Source: Hominimerdicola alba 8 (GTDB lineage: Bacteria > Bacillota > Clostridia > Oscillospirales > Ruminococcaceae). Taken from it: a DNA stretch of 64,000 nt. The stretch spans positions 1-64,000 of the forward strand of contig NZ_ADKM02000075.1 in NCBI RefSeq assembly GCF_000178155.2, in the 5' to 3' direction. A program made the position numbers and the translations under genes. How positions within the stretch are numbered: the stretch's first letter is position 1; every line of letters starts with the position of its first letter. Below, in pieces: positions 1 to 7,678 of this stretch. The notes under the pieces were generated by a model that was not told the DNA's origin, ran no database searches, and worked only from the letters and a program-made list of their open reading frames with translations.

Positions 1-483
1 TTTTTTGACAATTAATATCATGTTTTTGAAGAATGATTAATAAAATGAATATAAGTTAAAACATAAATTGTATTAATTAATAAATTTCACGGGCTGATTT
101 TGTACAACCTGTCTGTGACTTGGCTAATAAATTATGATTTTTTATGCAGCTGATGTGTCAAGAACTTAACATTATAATGACAGTTTTCAGGCGTGGTCGT
201 GGTTCCGATGATGATAGCTGAATAACTTATATTTCGGGCTTTGGAGTGTTTTTTTCTTGTTGTTATAATAGAAAATTCGCCCCAAAAATTCGCGAATTTA
301 ATTGTGAATATTCCATAATTCAAAAAGAGAATTATTTGATATAATCAATAATTGATATAGGTCAACTTTTTGTGCGCTTTCGACTTTGCCAACGCTTTCA
401 ACAAGTATATTTAAGTGAAAATGCGACAAATATATTCGTATTTATATGCAGTATATCATATCGTATATGACCATAAGTGATGG
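1..483. other. AT-rich intergenic region, no gene recognised
   Basis: This stretch is very AT-rich with scattered TAATTA and ATATAT runs. The only open frames are short, lack a convincing ribosome binding site and encode nothing recognisable. No tRNA, terminator or mobile-element signature was found. It lies upstream of the peptide/ABC operon and may hold regulatory sites: short dyads built on ATATCATATCG and TATATGA occur around 455-475, just before the promoter. Confidence 0.5.
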
Positions 484-512
484 TTGACAAATATCAGAAC
501 TTGTGATATTAT
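484..512 (+). promoter_or_regulatory. Sigma-A-type promoter of the secreted-peptide operon
   Basis: A perfect TTGACA (484-489) is followed after 17 bp by TATTAT (507-512). Transcription would begin near 519 and give a leader of about 195 nt before the peptide gene. Confidence 0.6.
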
Positions 513-558
513 TGTCATGAAAGTTCAAATATTGATATCCACCATATCCATTATGTTA

Positions 559-614
559 TCGTTTACGCCCCGCCCGCCGAATGTTTTTCTGGCATTCGGC
601 GGGAAAGTAAACGA
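559..614 (+). promoter_or_regulatory. Stable two-tier hairpin in the leader of the peptide gene
   Basis: An outer stem TCGTTTAC (559-566) pairs with GTAAACGA (607-614). An inner perfect 11-bp stem CCCGCCGAATG (573-583) pairs with CATTCGGCGGG (593-603). No U-tract follows, so it is not a simple terminator. It may protect the transcript or regulate translation of the peptide 100 nt downstream. Confidence 0.6.
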
Positions 615-713
615 CAGATCGCTGATTATGTGATCTGTATATTCGGTATGTTTATTTTAACTTTTATGCGCATGGAGTTTGAATAAAGAAATTATTCATA
701 GGAGGATCTAAAA

Positions 714-1091
714 ATGAGATCAAAGACAAATAAAAGACTGGCGGCTGTCGTAATGACTTGCGCTATGGCCATTTCTGCTGTTACAGCTATCAGCGCTAAT
801 GCAAAGAGCCTGAAGGACAGCTTCTCCAGCGGTACATCCGTAAACTTCAGCTCCAGCTGCTGGTGGAGTACTGATAAAGATTACTGGACTAAGTCTTGCT
901 GGGCAAGCACCAATGGTTACTATAAGTATCATTATGTAAGAGCAATGGTTGGTACGGTTGATAATGCGTGGGCTGATACCGGCAGATGCTATTCTTATGG
1001 TAACATCAAGCGTACTGCTACAACTGATCCGCTGCTTTGCAGTGGCTGGAGCTGGGAATTCCCTACAGGTCACGCTTACTACGGTAACTGA
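714..1091 (+). CDS. Secreted aromatic-rich peptide, lactococcin-972-like bacteriocin candidate
   Basis: A 125-residue precursor starts behind an AGGAGG site. Residues 1-30 form a Sec signal peptide: basic start, hydrophobic core, and an ANA cleavage site before KSLKD. The mature part of about 95 residues is rich in Trp, Tyr and Ser and has four cysteines (CWW, SCW, RCY, LCS), so two disulfides are possible. It ends in an aromatic tail, HAYYGN. Small size, secretion, aromatic C-terminus and immediate linkage to two FtsX-like permeases and an ABC ATPase resemble the lactococcin 972 family and its immunity transporter. Sequence similarity to that family is weak by eye, so the bacteriocin role is inference. 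A secreted signal or wall-binding peptide is the alternative. Confidence 0.6.
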   Translation: MRSKTNKRLAAVVMTCAMAISAVTAISANAKSLKDSFSSGTSVNFSSSCWWSTDKDYWTKSCWASTNGYYKYHYVRAMVGTVDNAWADTGRCYSYGNIKRTATTDPLLCSGWSWEFPTGHAYYGN

Positions 1092-1136
1092 TCTGTACAT
1101 AGACAACTAAGTTCCGACTTAATTTAGTCAAATAAC

Positions 1137-1183
1137 ATTAACTTTGAGGGGGTCTTGAAATACAGATCTCCTCTTTAGTTAAT
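1137..1183 (+). promoter_or_regulatory. Imperfect hairpin between peptide gene and permeases, possible attenuator
   Basis: ATTAACT (1137-1143) can pair with AGTTAAT (1177-1183), with a second tier GAGG/CCTC inside. No clear U-tract follows. A partial block here would lower transporter expression relative to the peptide, a common arrangement in bacteriocin operons. Confidence 0.35.
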
Positions 1184-1224
1184 GATATATCTATTCATAA
1201 AATGATAATATTCAAGGAGCATTT

Positions 1225-2223
1225 ATGCACAAGATCAGATATACTACAATACTGTTGCTCGCTGTATTCTGCATCATTCCGATAGTTTCTATCCTGATGA
1301 TACATCATCTGACACTGACTGACACGTTAAATAAGATGGGCTCAGGGGCGCTGGGTAAGTCGTCTTTGGTCATCAAAGTCGATGGTTATGACAATACCGA
1401 TGACCTGACTGATGCTTTGTCAGCTATAAAGGGCAATAGTGCCATTTATTCTGATGTAACCGATGAAAATGGTACTGTAAGATACATGTTTTTTAACAGG
1501 AACTATATCAATCTGCCAATGAAAGAAGGCAGGTTTTTCAAGGCATCGGACTTCACAAAAGATAATGCTGTATGCGTTGTGGGCAAGGGCAGATCCGATG
1601 AGATCTATGAAAAAGACGGTGATAAGTTCTTCGCACTGGATGGCAGGGAATACCGTGTCATTGGTGTGCTGGGATATGAGAGCGACACTGTGCTTGATGA
1701 CTATATTTTTGTGAACATGCTTTCTGCTGAACTGAGCGGTTCGGGTATTTTCACTTTTGACTTTTTCGATATCGAAGATCCCGAAGAACGCGCCAATGAA
1801 CTGATCGAATATTATTCGGACAAAGGTATCCGGGCTGAGATATGTTCGCAAGCCGCATCTTTCTCCGAGAGCGTTATGCCGCAGGTATTCAGTGCGAGAT
1901 GGTTTATCTGTCTTCTGGCAGCTTGTTTCTTGTGTCTGCTGCTTATCTCGGTTCGCTGGGTAGAAAAGCAGAAAAGGGAACTTGCAATACATCGGCTGGT
2001 GGGTGCATCGAAAAAGAACATAGCTATGCTGATAGTATTAAAATATCTGGCGGTATTTGCGGTTTCTTTTGCAGTGGGATTTGTTTACTGTAATGTCATT
2101 TATCCTGCATACTTTTCATCGCTCATTACGGGATATATAATATGTGCTGTGTTTATAGTATTATTCCTTATATGGTCTGTATTCTATATCCTGCGCACTC
2201 CCATCGAGGAGGTGATACAGTGA
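1225..2223 (+). CDS. FtsX-like ABC transporter permease 1 of the peptide cluster
   Basis: This 332-residue membrane protein has one N-terminal membrane segment (about residues 7-27), an extracellular domain of about 190 residues, and three C-terminal membrane segments. A short motif after the second segment (RELAIHRLVGASKKNI) is typical of FtsX/MacB permeases. It lacks a second FtsX repeat, so it probably pairs with the next gene. The start sits behind AAGGAG. The gene overlaps the next one by 4 nt, which indicates translational coupling. Bacteriocin-associated permeases of this size occur in lactococcin-972-type loci. Substrate unknown; self-immunity or export of the upstream peptide is inferred from context. 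Confidence 0.75.
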   Translation: MHKIRYTTILLLAVFCIIPIVSILMIHHLTLTDTLNKMGSGALGKSSLVIKVDGYDNTDDLTDALSAIKGNSAIYSDVTDENGTVRYMFFNRNYINLPMKEGRFFKASDFTKDNAVCVVGKGRSDEIYEKDGDKFFALDGREYRVIGVLGYESDTVLDDYIFVNMLSAELSGSGIFTFDFFDIEDPEERANELIEYYSDKGIRAEICSQAASFSESVMPQVFSARWFICLLAACFLCLLLISVRWVEKQKRELAIHRLVGASKKNIAMLIVLKYLAVFAVSFAVGFVYCNVIYPAYFSSLITGYIICAVFIVLFLIWSVFYILRTPIEEVIQ

Positions 2224-3509
2224 ATAGTTTCACCATTAAAAATGGCGTCAGAATACTGCGCAGACACCTTTTTCAGACTGTTGTAATGACTCTGCTGGCG
2301 TTCTTCTGTCTTTATATTCTTGGTGCGGCGATAGGTGCTAAGGAAACAAGTCATAAGGCAGAAAAGAAATTCACTGAAACTTATGGCGAGATGACGCTTT
2401 ACGATACTTCCGAATTTCTTGCCGATAGTGTGTACTATGGTTATCGCAATGAAAACGGAAGGGAGAATTTTGATAAGCTGCATTCCTTTCTTGAGAAACT
2501 TGAAAATAACGATGAATTTGACTTTGTATCACTTTCAAATCAGTTTGTGGAGATAACAAGTCAGCCTGTAGATGAACAATTTTTATACGGATACGAAGAT
2601 GGCAATGCCGCTGAACCTCAGCCCGGTCCCGAAGGGGAAACGATGTATGAAACAAAATCCTTGCAGGTATCCTCAAAGTTTTTTGATGTCTTTAGTGTTT
2701 CCATAGCTGACGGCAGGGGATTTGAAGAAAGTGACTATATGCTGAATGATGAGAGAGAGGTACCTGTTCTGTTGGGGTCTGCATATAAAGATACTTTCAG
2801 TATCGGTGATACCTTTGAGGGATATTATTTATGTGAAAAACTCACATACCATGTTATCGGATTTGTGGGTGACGATTCGTTCTTTCTTGATAAATCAAAC
2901 AATAAAATGACTTCTTGCGAACGCTATATAATACTGCCTTCGCTGTATTCAGATAAAGCAGATGAATTTGCAAGAAATCTTCTGCTTGACCATGTGTTAG
3001 GTTTTGTAAATTCATCTAAGGGATATGAAGTGACAAAGCAGATGTATGATGATATTCGCACAGAGGCGGGTATCGGCAACTGGAATATTATTCTCTATTA
3101 TAAAGGTGCATTGACTTCAGAAAGTATGCTTGAAACCTATTCGGCAATGACCAAAGAAGTGTCAAAGCAGTTCGGGCTGATAGTGGTCATAATGCTGTGT
3201 TTTTCGAGTATGGTGAATATAATATCGCTTTGCAGTATGCTGAGAGAGAATTTCCAGACATTCGGCGTTGAGATGCTTTGCGGTGCTTCTTTGAAGAATA
3301 TAATAGCTGAAAGTTCGGCTTCTGTTATGACGATAATGCTTACGAGTGATATCACAGCTTCGTTCTTATTATTTGCTATGGGATATTCGTTGAGGTCGGT
3401 ATTGCTGGTACAGCTTGCTGTGGCAGGCATAATTGTCTTCTCATTCGTGATATGCGGCATCTATATTAAACATATGAACCTGAATACCTATATTGGAGGC
3501 AAAGAGTAA
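2220..3509 (+). CDS. FtsX-like ABC transporter permease 2 of the peptide cluster
   Basis: The chosen start is GTG at 2220, behind GAGGAGG and overlapping the previous stop; a longer open frame upstream has no ribosome binding site. The 429-residue protein has an N-terminal membrane segment (about residues 22-42), a large extracellular domain of about 270 residues, and three C-terminal membrane segments around an FtsX-type motif (FGVEMLCGASLKNIIAE). It is the larger partner of the preceding permease. The stop codon overlaps the start of the ATPase gene by one base, so all three are co-translated. Confidence 0.75.
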   Translation: MNSFTIKNGVRILRRHLFQTVVMTLLAFFCLYILGAAIGAKETSHKAEKKFTETYGEMTLYDTSEFLADSVYYGYRNENGRENFDKLHSFLEKLENNDEFDFVSLSNQFVEITSQPVDEQFLYGYEDGNAAEPQPGPEGETMYETKSLQVSSKFFDVFSVSIADGRGFEESDYMLNDEREVPVLLGSAYKDTFSIGDTFEGYYLCEKLTYHVIGFVGDDSFFLDKSNNKMTSCERYIILPSLYSDKADEFARNLLLDHVLGFVNSSKGYEVTKQMYDDIRTEAGIGNWNIILYYKGALTSESMLETYSAMTKEVSKQFGLIVVIMLCFSSMVNIISLCSMLRENFQTFGVEMLCGASLKNIIAESSASVMTIMLTSDITASFLLFAMGYSLRSVLLVQLAVAGIIVFSFVICGIYIKHMNLNTYIGGKE

Positions 3510-4186
3510 TGATAAGTTTAAATAACATTTCGGTGAGTTATGGCAAAAAAGATGCCAGGACCGATGCTCTGAAAAATATCGACCTCACCATAGACAAAGG
3601 CGAATTTGTCACCATATCGGGCAAGAGCGGCTGTGGAAAGACTACACTGCTGAATGTTCTGGGCGGTATAATAACCCCAGATTCGGGAAGCTATCTATTT
3701 CAGGGCGAAGATGTCAGCAAATTCTCTGATAACAAGATATCTCTTTTCAGAAACAAGTGCATCGGATTTGTGGTACAGCATTTTGCACTTATCAATGACA
3801 GGACGGTTTACGATAATATAACTCTGCCATTAAAGTACAGAAAAAAGGATAGTTCAGTTAATGGCGAGAAAATTGACAGCGTACTTGATGAACTTGGCAT
3901 TCTTGAAAAAAAGAGCAAGTATCCTTTTCAGCTGTCGGGCGGTGAGAAGCAGAGAGTCGCGATCGCAAGGTGTATAATCTCTAACACCGAAGTTATACTT
4001 GCTGACGAACCAACAGGTGCGCTTGATGAGGAAACAGGTCACAAGATAATGGATATCCTTAAAAAACTCAATGAAAAAGGCAAGACAATAATCATGGTCA
4101 CACATGATATAGAGTTGTCAAAGGCAGGCTCAAGAAGGATAATTATGAAAGACGGTAAGATCGTTGATATCATTGATCCAACATAA
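3509..4186 (+). CDS. ABC transporter ATP-binding protein (MacB/LolD type)
   Basis: A 225-residue ATPase with all motifs intact: Walker A GKSGCGKTT (38-46), Q-loop Gln90, signature LSGGEKQR (142-149), Walker B VILADEPT (162-169) and H-loop His199. It energises the two permeases encoded just upstream. The family usually drives mechanotransmission or export of peptides and antibiotics across the membrane rather than classic import. It is the last gene of the operon; a strong terminator follows 34 bp later. Confidence 0.9.
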   Translation: MISLNNISVSYGKKDARTDALKNIDLTIDKGEFVTISGKSGCGKTTLLNVLGGIITPDSGSYLFQGEDVSKFSDNKISLFRNKCIGFVVQHFALINDRTVYDNITLPLKYRKKDSSVNGEKIDSVLDELGILEKKSKYPFQLSGGEKQRVAIARCIISNTEVILADEPTGALDEETGHKIMDILKKLNEKGKTIIMVTHDIELSKAGSRRIIMKDGKIVDIIDPT

Positions 4187-4220
4187 GTTCTGTCGGCGGC
4201 ACGATAAACACCTCCACCCA

Positions 4221-4270
4221 AAACTGCCCACAGCACCGATTATTTACGGTGCTGTGGGCAGTTTGCTTTT
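4221..4270 (+). terminator. Terminator of the peptide/ABC operon
   Basis: A perfect 18-bp stem, 4221-4238 with 4247-4264, has an 8-nt loop and is followed by GCTTTTG. Confidence 0.85.
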
Positions 4271-4273
4271 GTA

Positions 4274-4302
4274 TTGACATAAGGTATGTTTTGTGATAAG
4301 AT
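4274..4302 (+). promoter_or_regulatory. Promoter of the SIMPL-domain gene
   Basis: TTGACA (4274-4279), 17-bp spacer, TAAGAT (4297-4302). It directly follows the upstream terminator. Confidence 0.6.
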
Positions 4303-4354
4303 ATAACTAGAACGGTTAAGAATCTTTGAAAAAATCTGAAAGGAGAAGTTAAAA

Positions 4355-4969
4355 ATGAGTACGATAAAAGTTAAGGGCGAGGCATCTTCGGAATATACTG
4401 TTGACTGTTTTAAGATCACTTTTTCGGTAAGTGCGGTCTTGAAGACATCGGGTGAGGCTGTTGAAATGGGAAAAAAGCGGACAGAGCAGCTTTTGCAGGC
4501 CATGAATGATGAACTCGGGATCAAGCCCGAAGATCTGGTTTTCAATGATGAACGTGTTTCTCATTCAGCATACCAAAAGGAAGAATATTCCTATCACAAA
4601 AGTATGGTACTAAGGATCTGTTCGGATCTGAAAGTGGTCGAAAAAATAGCCGAACTTATGGGGAATATGTCTGATATAGGTTATAATATCGAATCGGAGT
4701 TGAGTGATGAGGATGAAAAGGCTAAGATAGTCCTGAAAAGCGCCATAGAAGATTCAAGGCACAAGGCAGAGCTGATAGCATCGGCGCTGGGTAAAAAGCT
4801 GGTCGGCGCGGAAGAGGTAAATTACGAATACACAAGCGATAGAAGTCAGTTCAGCGCTGAGCCGTACAGAGGTGGCGCTTCGCCTGTCATGGAAAATCTG
4901 GCAAGTCGGCTAAAGAATCCTGTGAAGACTATTAAAAAGTCCGTCGATATCATCTGGAATGTGGAATAG
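4355..4969 (+). CDS. SIMPL-domain (DUF541) protein
   Basis: A 204-residue protein beginning STIKVKGEASSEY, the usual first strand of SIMPL/DUF541 proteins. The domain spans almost the whole chain and has the characteristic alternation of beta strands with a helix rich in Lys and Glu. No signal peptide or membrane segment is present, so this copy should be cytoplasmic, unlike many Gram-negative OMP26/BP26 relatives. The start has an AAAGGAG site 9 nt upstream. The gene is monocistronic, with its own promoter and terminator. The biochemical role of the family is poorly defined; some members form oligomeric channel-like assemblies. Confidence 0.75.
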   Translation: MSTIKVKGEASSEYTVDCFKITFSVSAVLKTSGEAVEMGKKRTEQLLQAMNDELGIKPEDLVFNDERVSHSAYQKEEYSYHKSMVLRICSDLKVVEKIAELMGNMSDIGYNIESELSDEDEKAKIVLKSAIEDSRHKAELIASALGKKLVGAEEVNYEYTSDRSQFSAEPYRGGASPVMENLASRLKNPVKTIKKSVDIIWNVE

Positions 4970-4970
4970 C

Positions 4971-5016
4971 AAAAGAGCTGTCCGCTCCGCATGGGAGCAG
5001 ACAGCTCTTTTCTTTT
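4971..5016 (+). terminator. Terminator after the SIMPL-domain gene
   Basis: AAAAGAGCTGTC (4971-4982) pairs with GACAGCTCTTTT (5000-5011), followed by CTTTTC. It also separates this gene from the convergent guaA. Confidence 0.85.
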
Positions 5017-5113
5017 CAGCCAATTAATTATATCATTGTTGACAAAACGTTGCCATGATAAATGGCTGATAACGGCTTTTGGCGTGTTTATGCCCTATTT
5101 TTCGGGACGTTTA

Positions 5114-6655
5114 TTATTCCCACTCAATAGTAGCAGGCGGCTTGGTAGTAATATCATAGCAAACGCGGTTGATATTTTTTACCTCGTTAACTATGCGGCG
5201 GGACGCTGCTTCAAGTACCTCGTAGGGTATACGGCTGAACTCAGCGGTCATGAAATCTGTGGTTTCTACCGCACGCAGAGCCAGCGTGTAATCGTAGGTG
5301 CGGAAATCACCCATAACACCTACCGAACGGTTGTTGGTCAGCACTGCGAAATACTGGTTGATACTCCTGTCAAGACCTGCCTTTGCTATTTCCTCACGGA
5401 ATATCCAGTCGGCGTCCTGAAGTATCTCCAGCTTGTCATCGGTTATCTCACCGATTATCCTTATTGCAAGACCTGGACCCGGGAACGGCTGACGCCATAC
5501 CAGCGTTTCGCTAAGACCCAATTCCTGACCCAGCTTTCTTGTTTCGTCCTTGAAAAGCATTCTCAGCGGCTCGATTATTTCCTTGAAATCAACATAATCG
5601 GGCAGACCGCCGACATTGTGATGGCTCTTGATGACTGCCGCATCACCTGCACCGCTCTCTATCACATCGGGGTAGATGGTGCCCTGCGCCAGAAAGTCCA
5701 CATGACCTATCTTCTTTGCCTCAGCCTCAAAGACTCTGATGAATTCCTCACCGATGGTCTTGCGCTTTGTTTCGGGGTCGGAAACGCCTCTCAGCTTAGA
5801 CATGAACTGCTCTTTCGCATTAACTCTGACAAAATTTATATCCCAGTCCTTGAAAGCCGCCTCGACTTCATCGCCCTCGTTTTTGCGCATGAAACCGTGG
5901 TCAACAAAAATGCAGGTAAGCTGTCTGCCGACCGCTTTAGAAAGCAGAGCCGCCAGCACCGAACTGTCAACGCCGCCCGACAGCGCCAGCAGTACTTTGC
6001 CGTCACCGACTTTTTCGCGTATATCCTTTATAGCCTTTTCAGCGTAGTTCTCCATAGTCCAGTCGCCTGTACAGCCGCATACATCTTTGAGGAAACTGCC
6101 CAGCATCTTCACGCCGAACTGTGTGTGATTGACCTCAGGGTGGAACTGCACCGCATAAAGGCGCTTCTCTTCATTGTACATAGCCGCGCAGGGGCAGTTT
6201 GCGGTGTGAGCCGCTACCTTGAAGCCGTCAGGCACCTTTGAAATGAAGTCAGTGTGGCTCATCCAGCTGACAGCTTTTGACGGTATCTCGGCATCAGCAA
6301 ACAGAGCGCAGTTCTTGTCGTAATCAGTTTCGGTCTTGCCGTATTCTGAAATTGTACATGTTTCGACCTTGCCGCCCAGAACATGTGCCATAAGCTGAGA
6401 ACCGTAGCATATGCCCAGCACAGGTATGCCCAGTTCAAAGATCTCTTTGGGGACGCTTGGAGCGTTATCGCCGTAAACGCTCTGGGGACCGCCCGTAAAG
6501 ATTATGCCTTTGGGCGAGAGCTTTTTTATTTCATCTATGCCTATCTTGTTATACGCCTTGACTTCGCAGTAAACGTTGCATTCGCGCACACGCCTTGCGA
6601 TCAGCTGATTGTACTGTCCGCCGAAATCGAGTATGAGAACATATTCGTTGGTCAT
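5114..6655 (-). CDS. guaA: GMP synthase (glutamine-hydrolysing)
   Basis: Converts XMP, glutamine and ATP to GMP in the last step of guanine nucleotide synthesis. The 513-residue length is normal. The N-terminal class I amidotransferase has the nucleophile Cys83 in GICYGSQ and the FHPE His/Glu pair. The ATP-pyrophosphatase domain has the P-loop LSGGVDSS, and the C-terminal dimerisation domain ends in PPATIEWE, as in other GuaA proteins. The start at 6655 gives the conserved beginning [15 protein letters not shown] behind an AGAGG site; the longer open frame upstream is rejected. No purine riboswitch is visible in the 140-bp upstream gap. Confidence 0.97.
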   Translation of the reverse strand: MTNEYVLILDFGGQYNQLIARRVRECNVYCEVKAYNKIGIDEIKKLSPKGIIFTGGPQSVYGDNAPSVPKEIFELGIPVLGICYGSQLMAHVLGGKVETCTISEYGKTETDYDKNCALFADAEIPSKAVSWMSHTDFISKVPDGFKVAAHTANCPCAAMYNEEKRLYAVQFHPEVNHTQFGVKMLGSFLKDVCGCTGDWTMENYAEKAIKDIREKVGDGKVLLALSGGVDSSVLAALLSKAVGRQLTCIFVDHGFMRKNEGDEVEAAFKDWDINFVRVNAKEQFMSKLRGVSDPETKRKTIGEEFIRVFEAEAKKIGHVDFLAQGTIYPDVIESGAGDAAVIKSHHNVGGLPDYVDFKEIIEPLRMLFKDETRKLGQELGLSETLVWRQPFPGPGLAIRIIGEITDDKLEILQDADWIFREEIAKAGLDRSINQYFAVLTNNRSVGVMGDFRTYDYTLALRAVETTDFMTAEFSRIPYEVLEAASRRIVNEVKNINRVCYDITTKPPATIEWE

Positions 6656-6760
6656 AGTGCAAACCTCTTTCCTGAAAAAATATACAATATTATAACATAT
6701 TCGCGTTATCTTTGCAAGAGTAATAATGTTAACTTTTTTACTGTTCGATACAACAAAGCA

Positions 6761-6786
6761 AAAAGCCCACCTGTAAGGTGAACTTT
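6761..6786 (-). terminator. Terminator of the zinc-ribbon gene
   Basis: Read on the minus strand, CACCT-TAC-AGGTG with flanking AAAAGTT/GGCTTTT forms a short hairpin followed by TTTTTGC. Confidence 0.7.
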
Positions 6787-6797
6787 TCGCAGTTTGA

Positions 6798-7592
6798 TCA
6801 GTTTTCTTCGCTGACCACAGGAGGTATCTCACCATCGTTGGGAGAACCGTCTTCGTTAACACTGCCGACATCTTCGGTCATGCCGAAGATCCGCCAGTAG
6901 CCGCCCGTCTTTCCGACATAGAGGTACAGCTTCGCCTGATCGTTGCCTTTCAAGCCTCTGAAATCAGCATTCACGACCATCTCGTAGACTTCGCTGAGTC
7001 GCGGTGCTGAACCGTACTGTGCCTTGTAATCGCTCATGTCGTAATCATCTGCATTCAGCTGTGTTTCGTTGCCCAGCTTGATGTTTATGCTGTAGCCCTC
7101 GCCGTATTCCTCAGTAAAGTCCTGATAGAGGGCTTTCATGTAGTCTTTTTTTGATAAGCCCGATGCCGTCCTGTCTTCTTCGTAATCGCGCTTTATCTCT
7201 TTTGGAAAGCACTTTACGAATTTGTCGAAATCTCCCTCACTGATGGCGGAAAAATACTGTCCCACCACTTCCTCACGGGTGTTTGAGAATATCGCCCCCG
7301 ACCGATACAATGCCAGCACTATGACAGTAACCGCCGCTATCGCCACAACTATCAGAAAATGCTGACGCGCCTTTGGGTCTACTCGTTTTTCTGTCACCTC
7401 TGTGCGTTCTTCCTTAGCCCATTTTGCCAGCAGCTTTTTGTCTTCGGCTGTCTGCATTCGTTCGGGCTTTCGCCTTGCGGCATCGCGGTATTTTTTTGCA
7501 GACTTCGATACACCCGCAGGCTTACCGTAGCCGCATTTGTCACAGTAGTCACCGCTGTAGTAGTTTCCGCATGACTTACATATCTTACCCAT
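6798..7592 (-). CDS. Zinc-ribbon single-pass membrane protein, unknown function
   Basis: A 264-residue protein. Residues 5-20 form a zinc ribbon (CKSCG and CDKCG pairs). A basic linker follows, then one membrane segment at about residues 79-96 and an outward-facing domain of about 165 residues. That domain looks like an NTF2-like/DUF4878 fold, with a helix around [18 protein letters not shown] that recurs in lipoprotein-like or TcaA-like proteins. The zinc ribbon should be cytoplasmic. I do not recognise a specific family; wall-stress or envelope sensing would fit the layout but is only inference. It has its own terminator. The 86 bp to the next gene upstream show no strong terminator. Confidence 0.7.
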   Translation of the reverse strand: MGKICKSCGNYYSGDYCDKCGYGKPAGVSKSAKKYRDAARRKPERMQTAEDKKLLAKWAKEERTEVTEKRVDPKARQHFLIVVAIAAVTVIVLALYRSGAIFSNTREEVVGQYFSAISEGDFDKFVKCFPKEIKRDYEEDRTASGLSKKDYMKALYQDFTEEYGEGYSINIKLGNETQLNADDYDMSDYKAQYGSAPRLSEVYEMVVNADFRGLKGNDQAKLYLYVGKTGGYWRIFGMTEDVGSVNEDGSPNDGEIPPVVSEEN

Positions 7593-7678
7593 AAACTTTC
7601 CTCACAAATATCCTTACTGAAATTTTTTGACTGCTCCATAAAAAGATGCAGTCCATCAAAACATGAAAAGGGGAGTCA

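Noticed and set aside
132-323. 63-residue minus-strand open frame
   Set aside because: No ribosome binding site, low-complexity AT-rich codons and no recognisable product.
4991-6241. 416-residue plus-strand open frame
   Set aside because: It is entirely antisense to guaA, has no ribosome binding site or recognisable domain, and its composition is that of a shadow frame.
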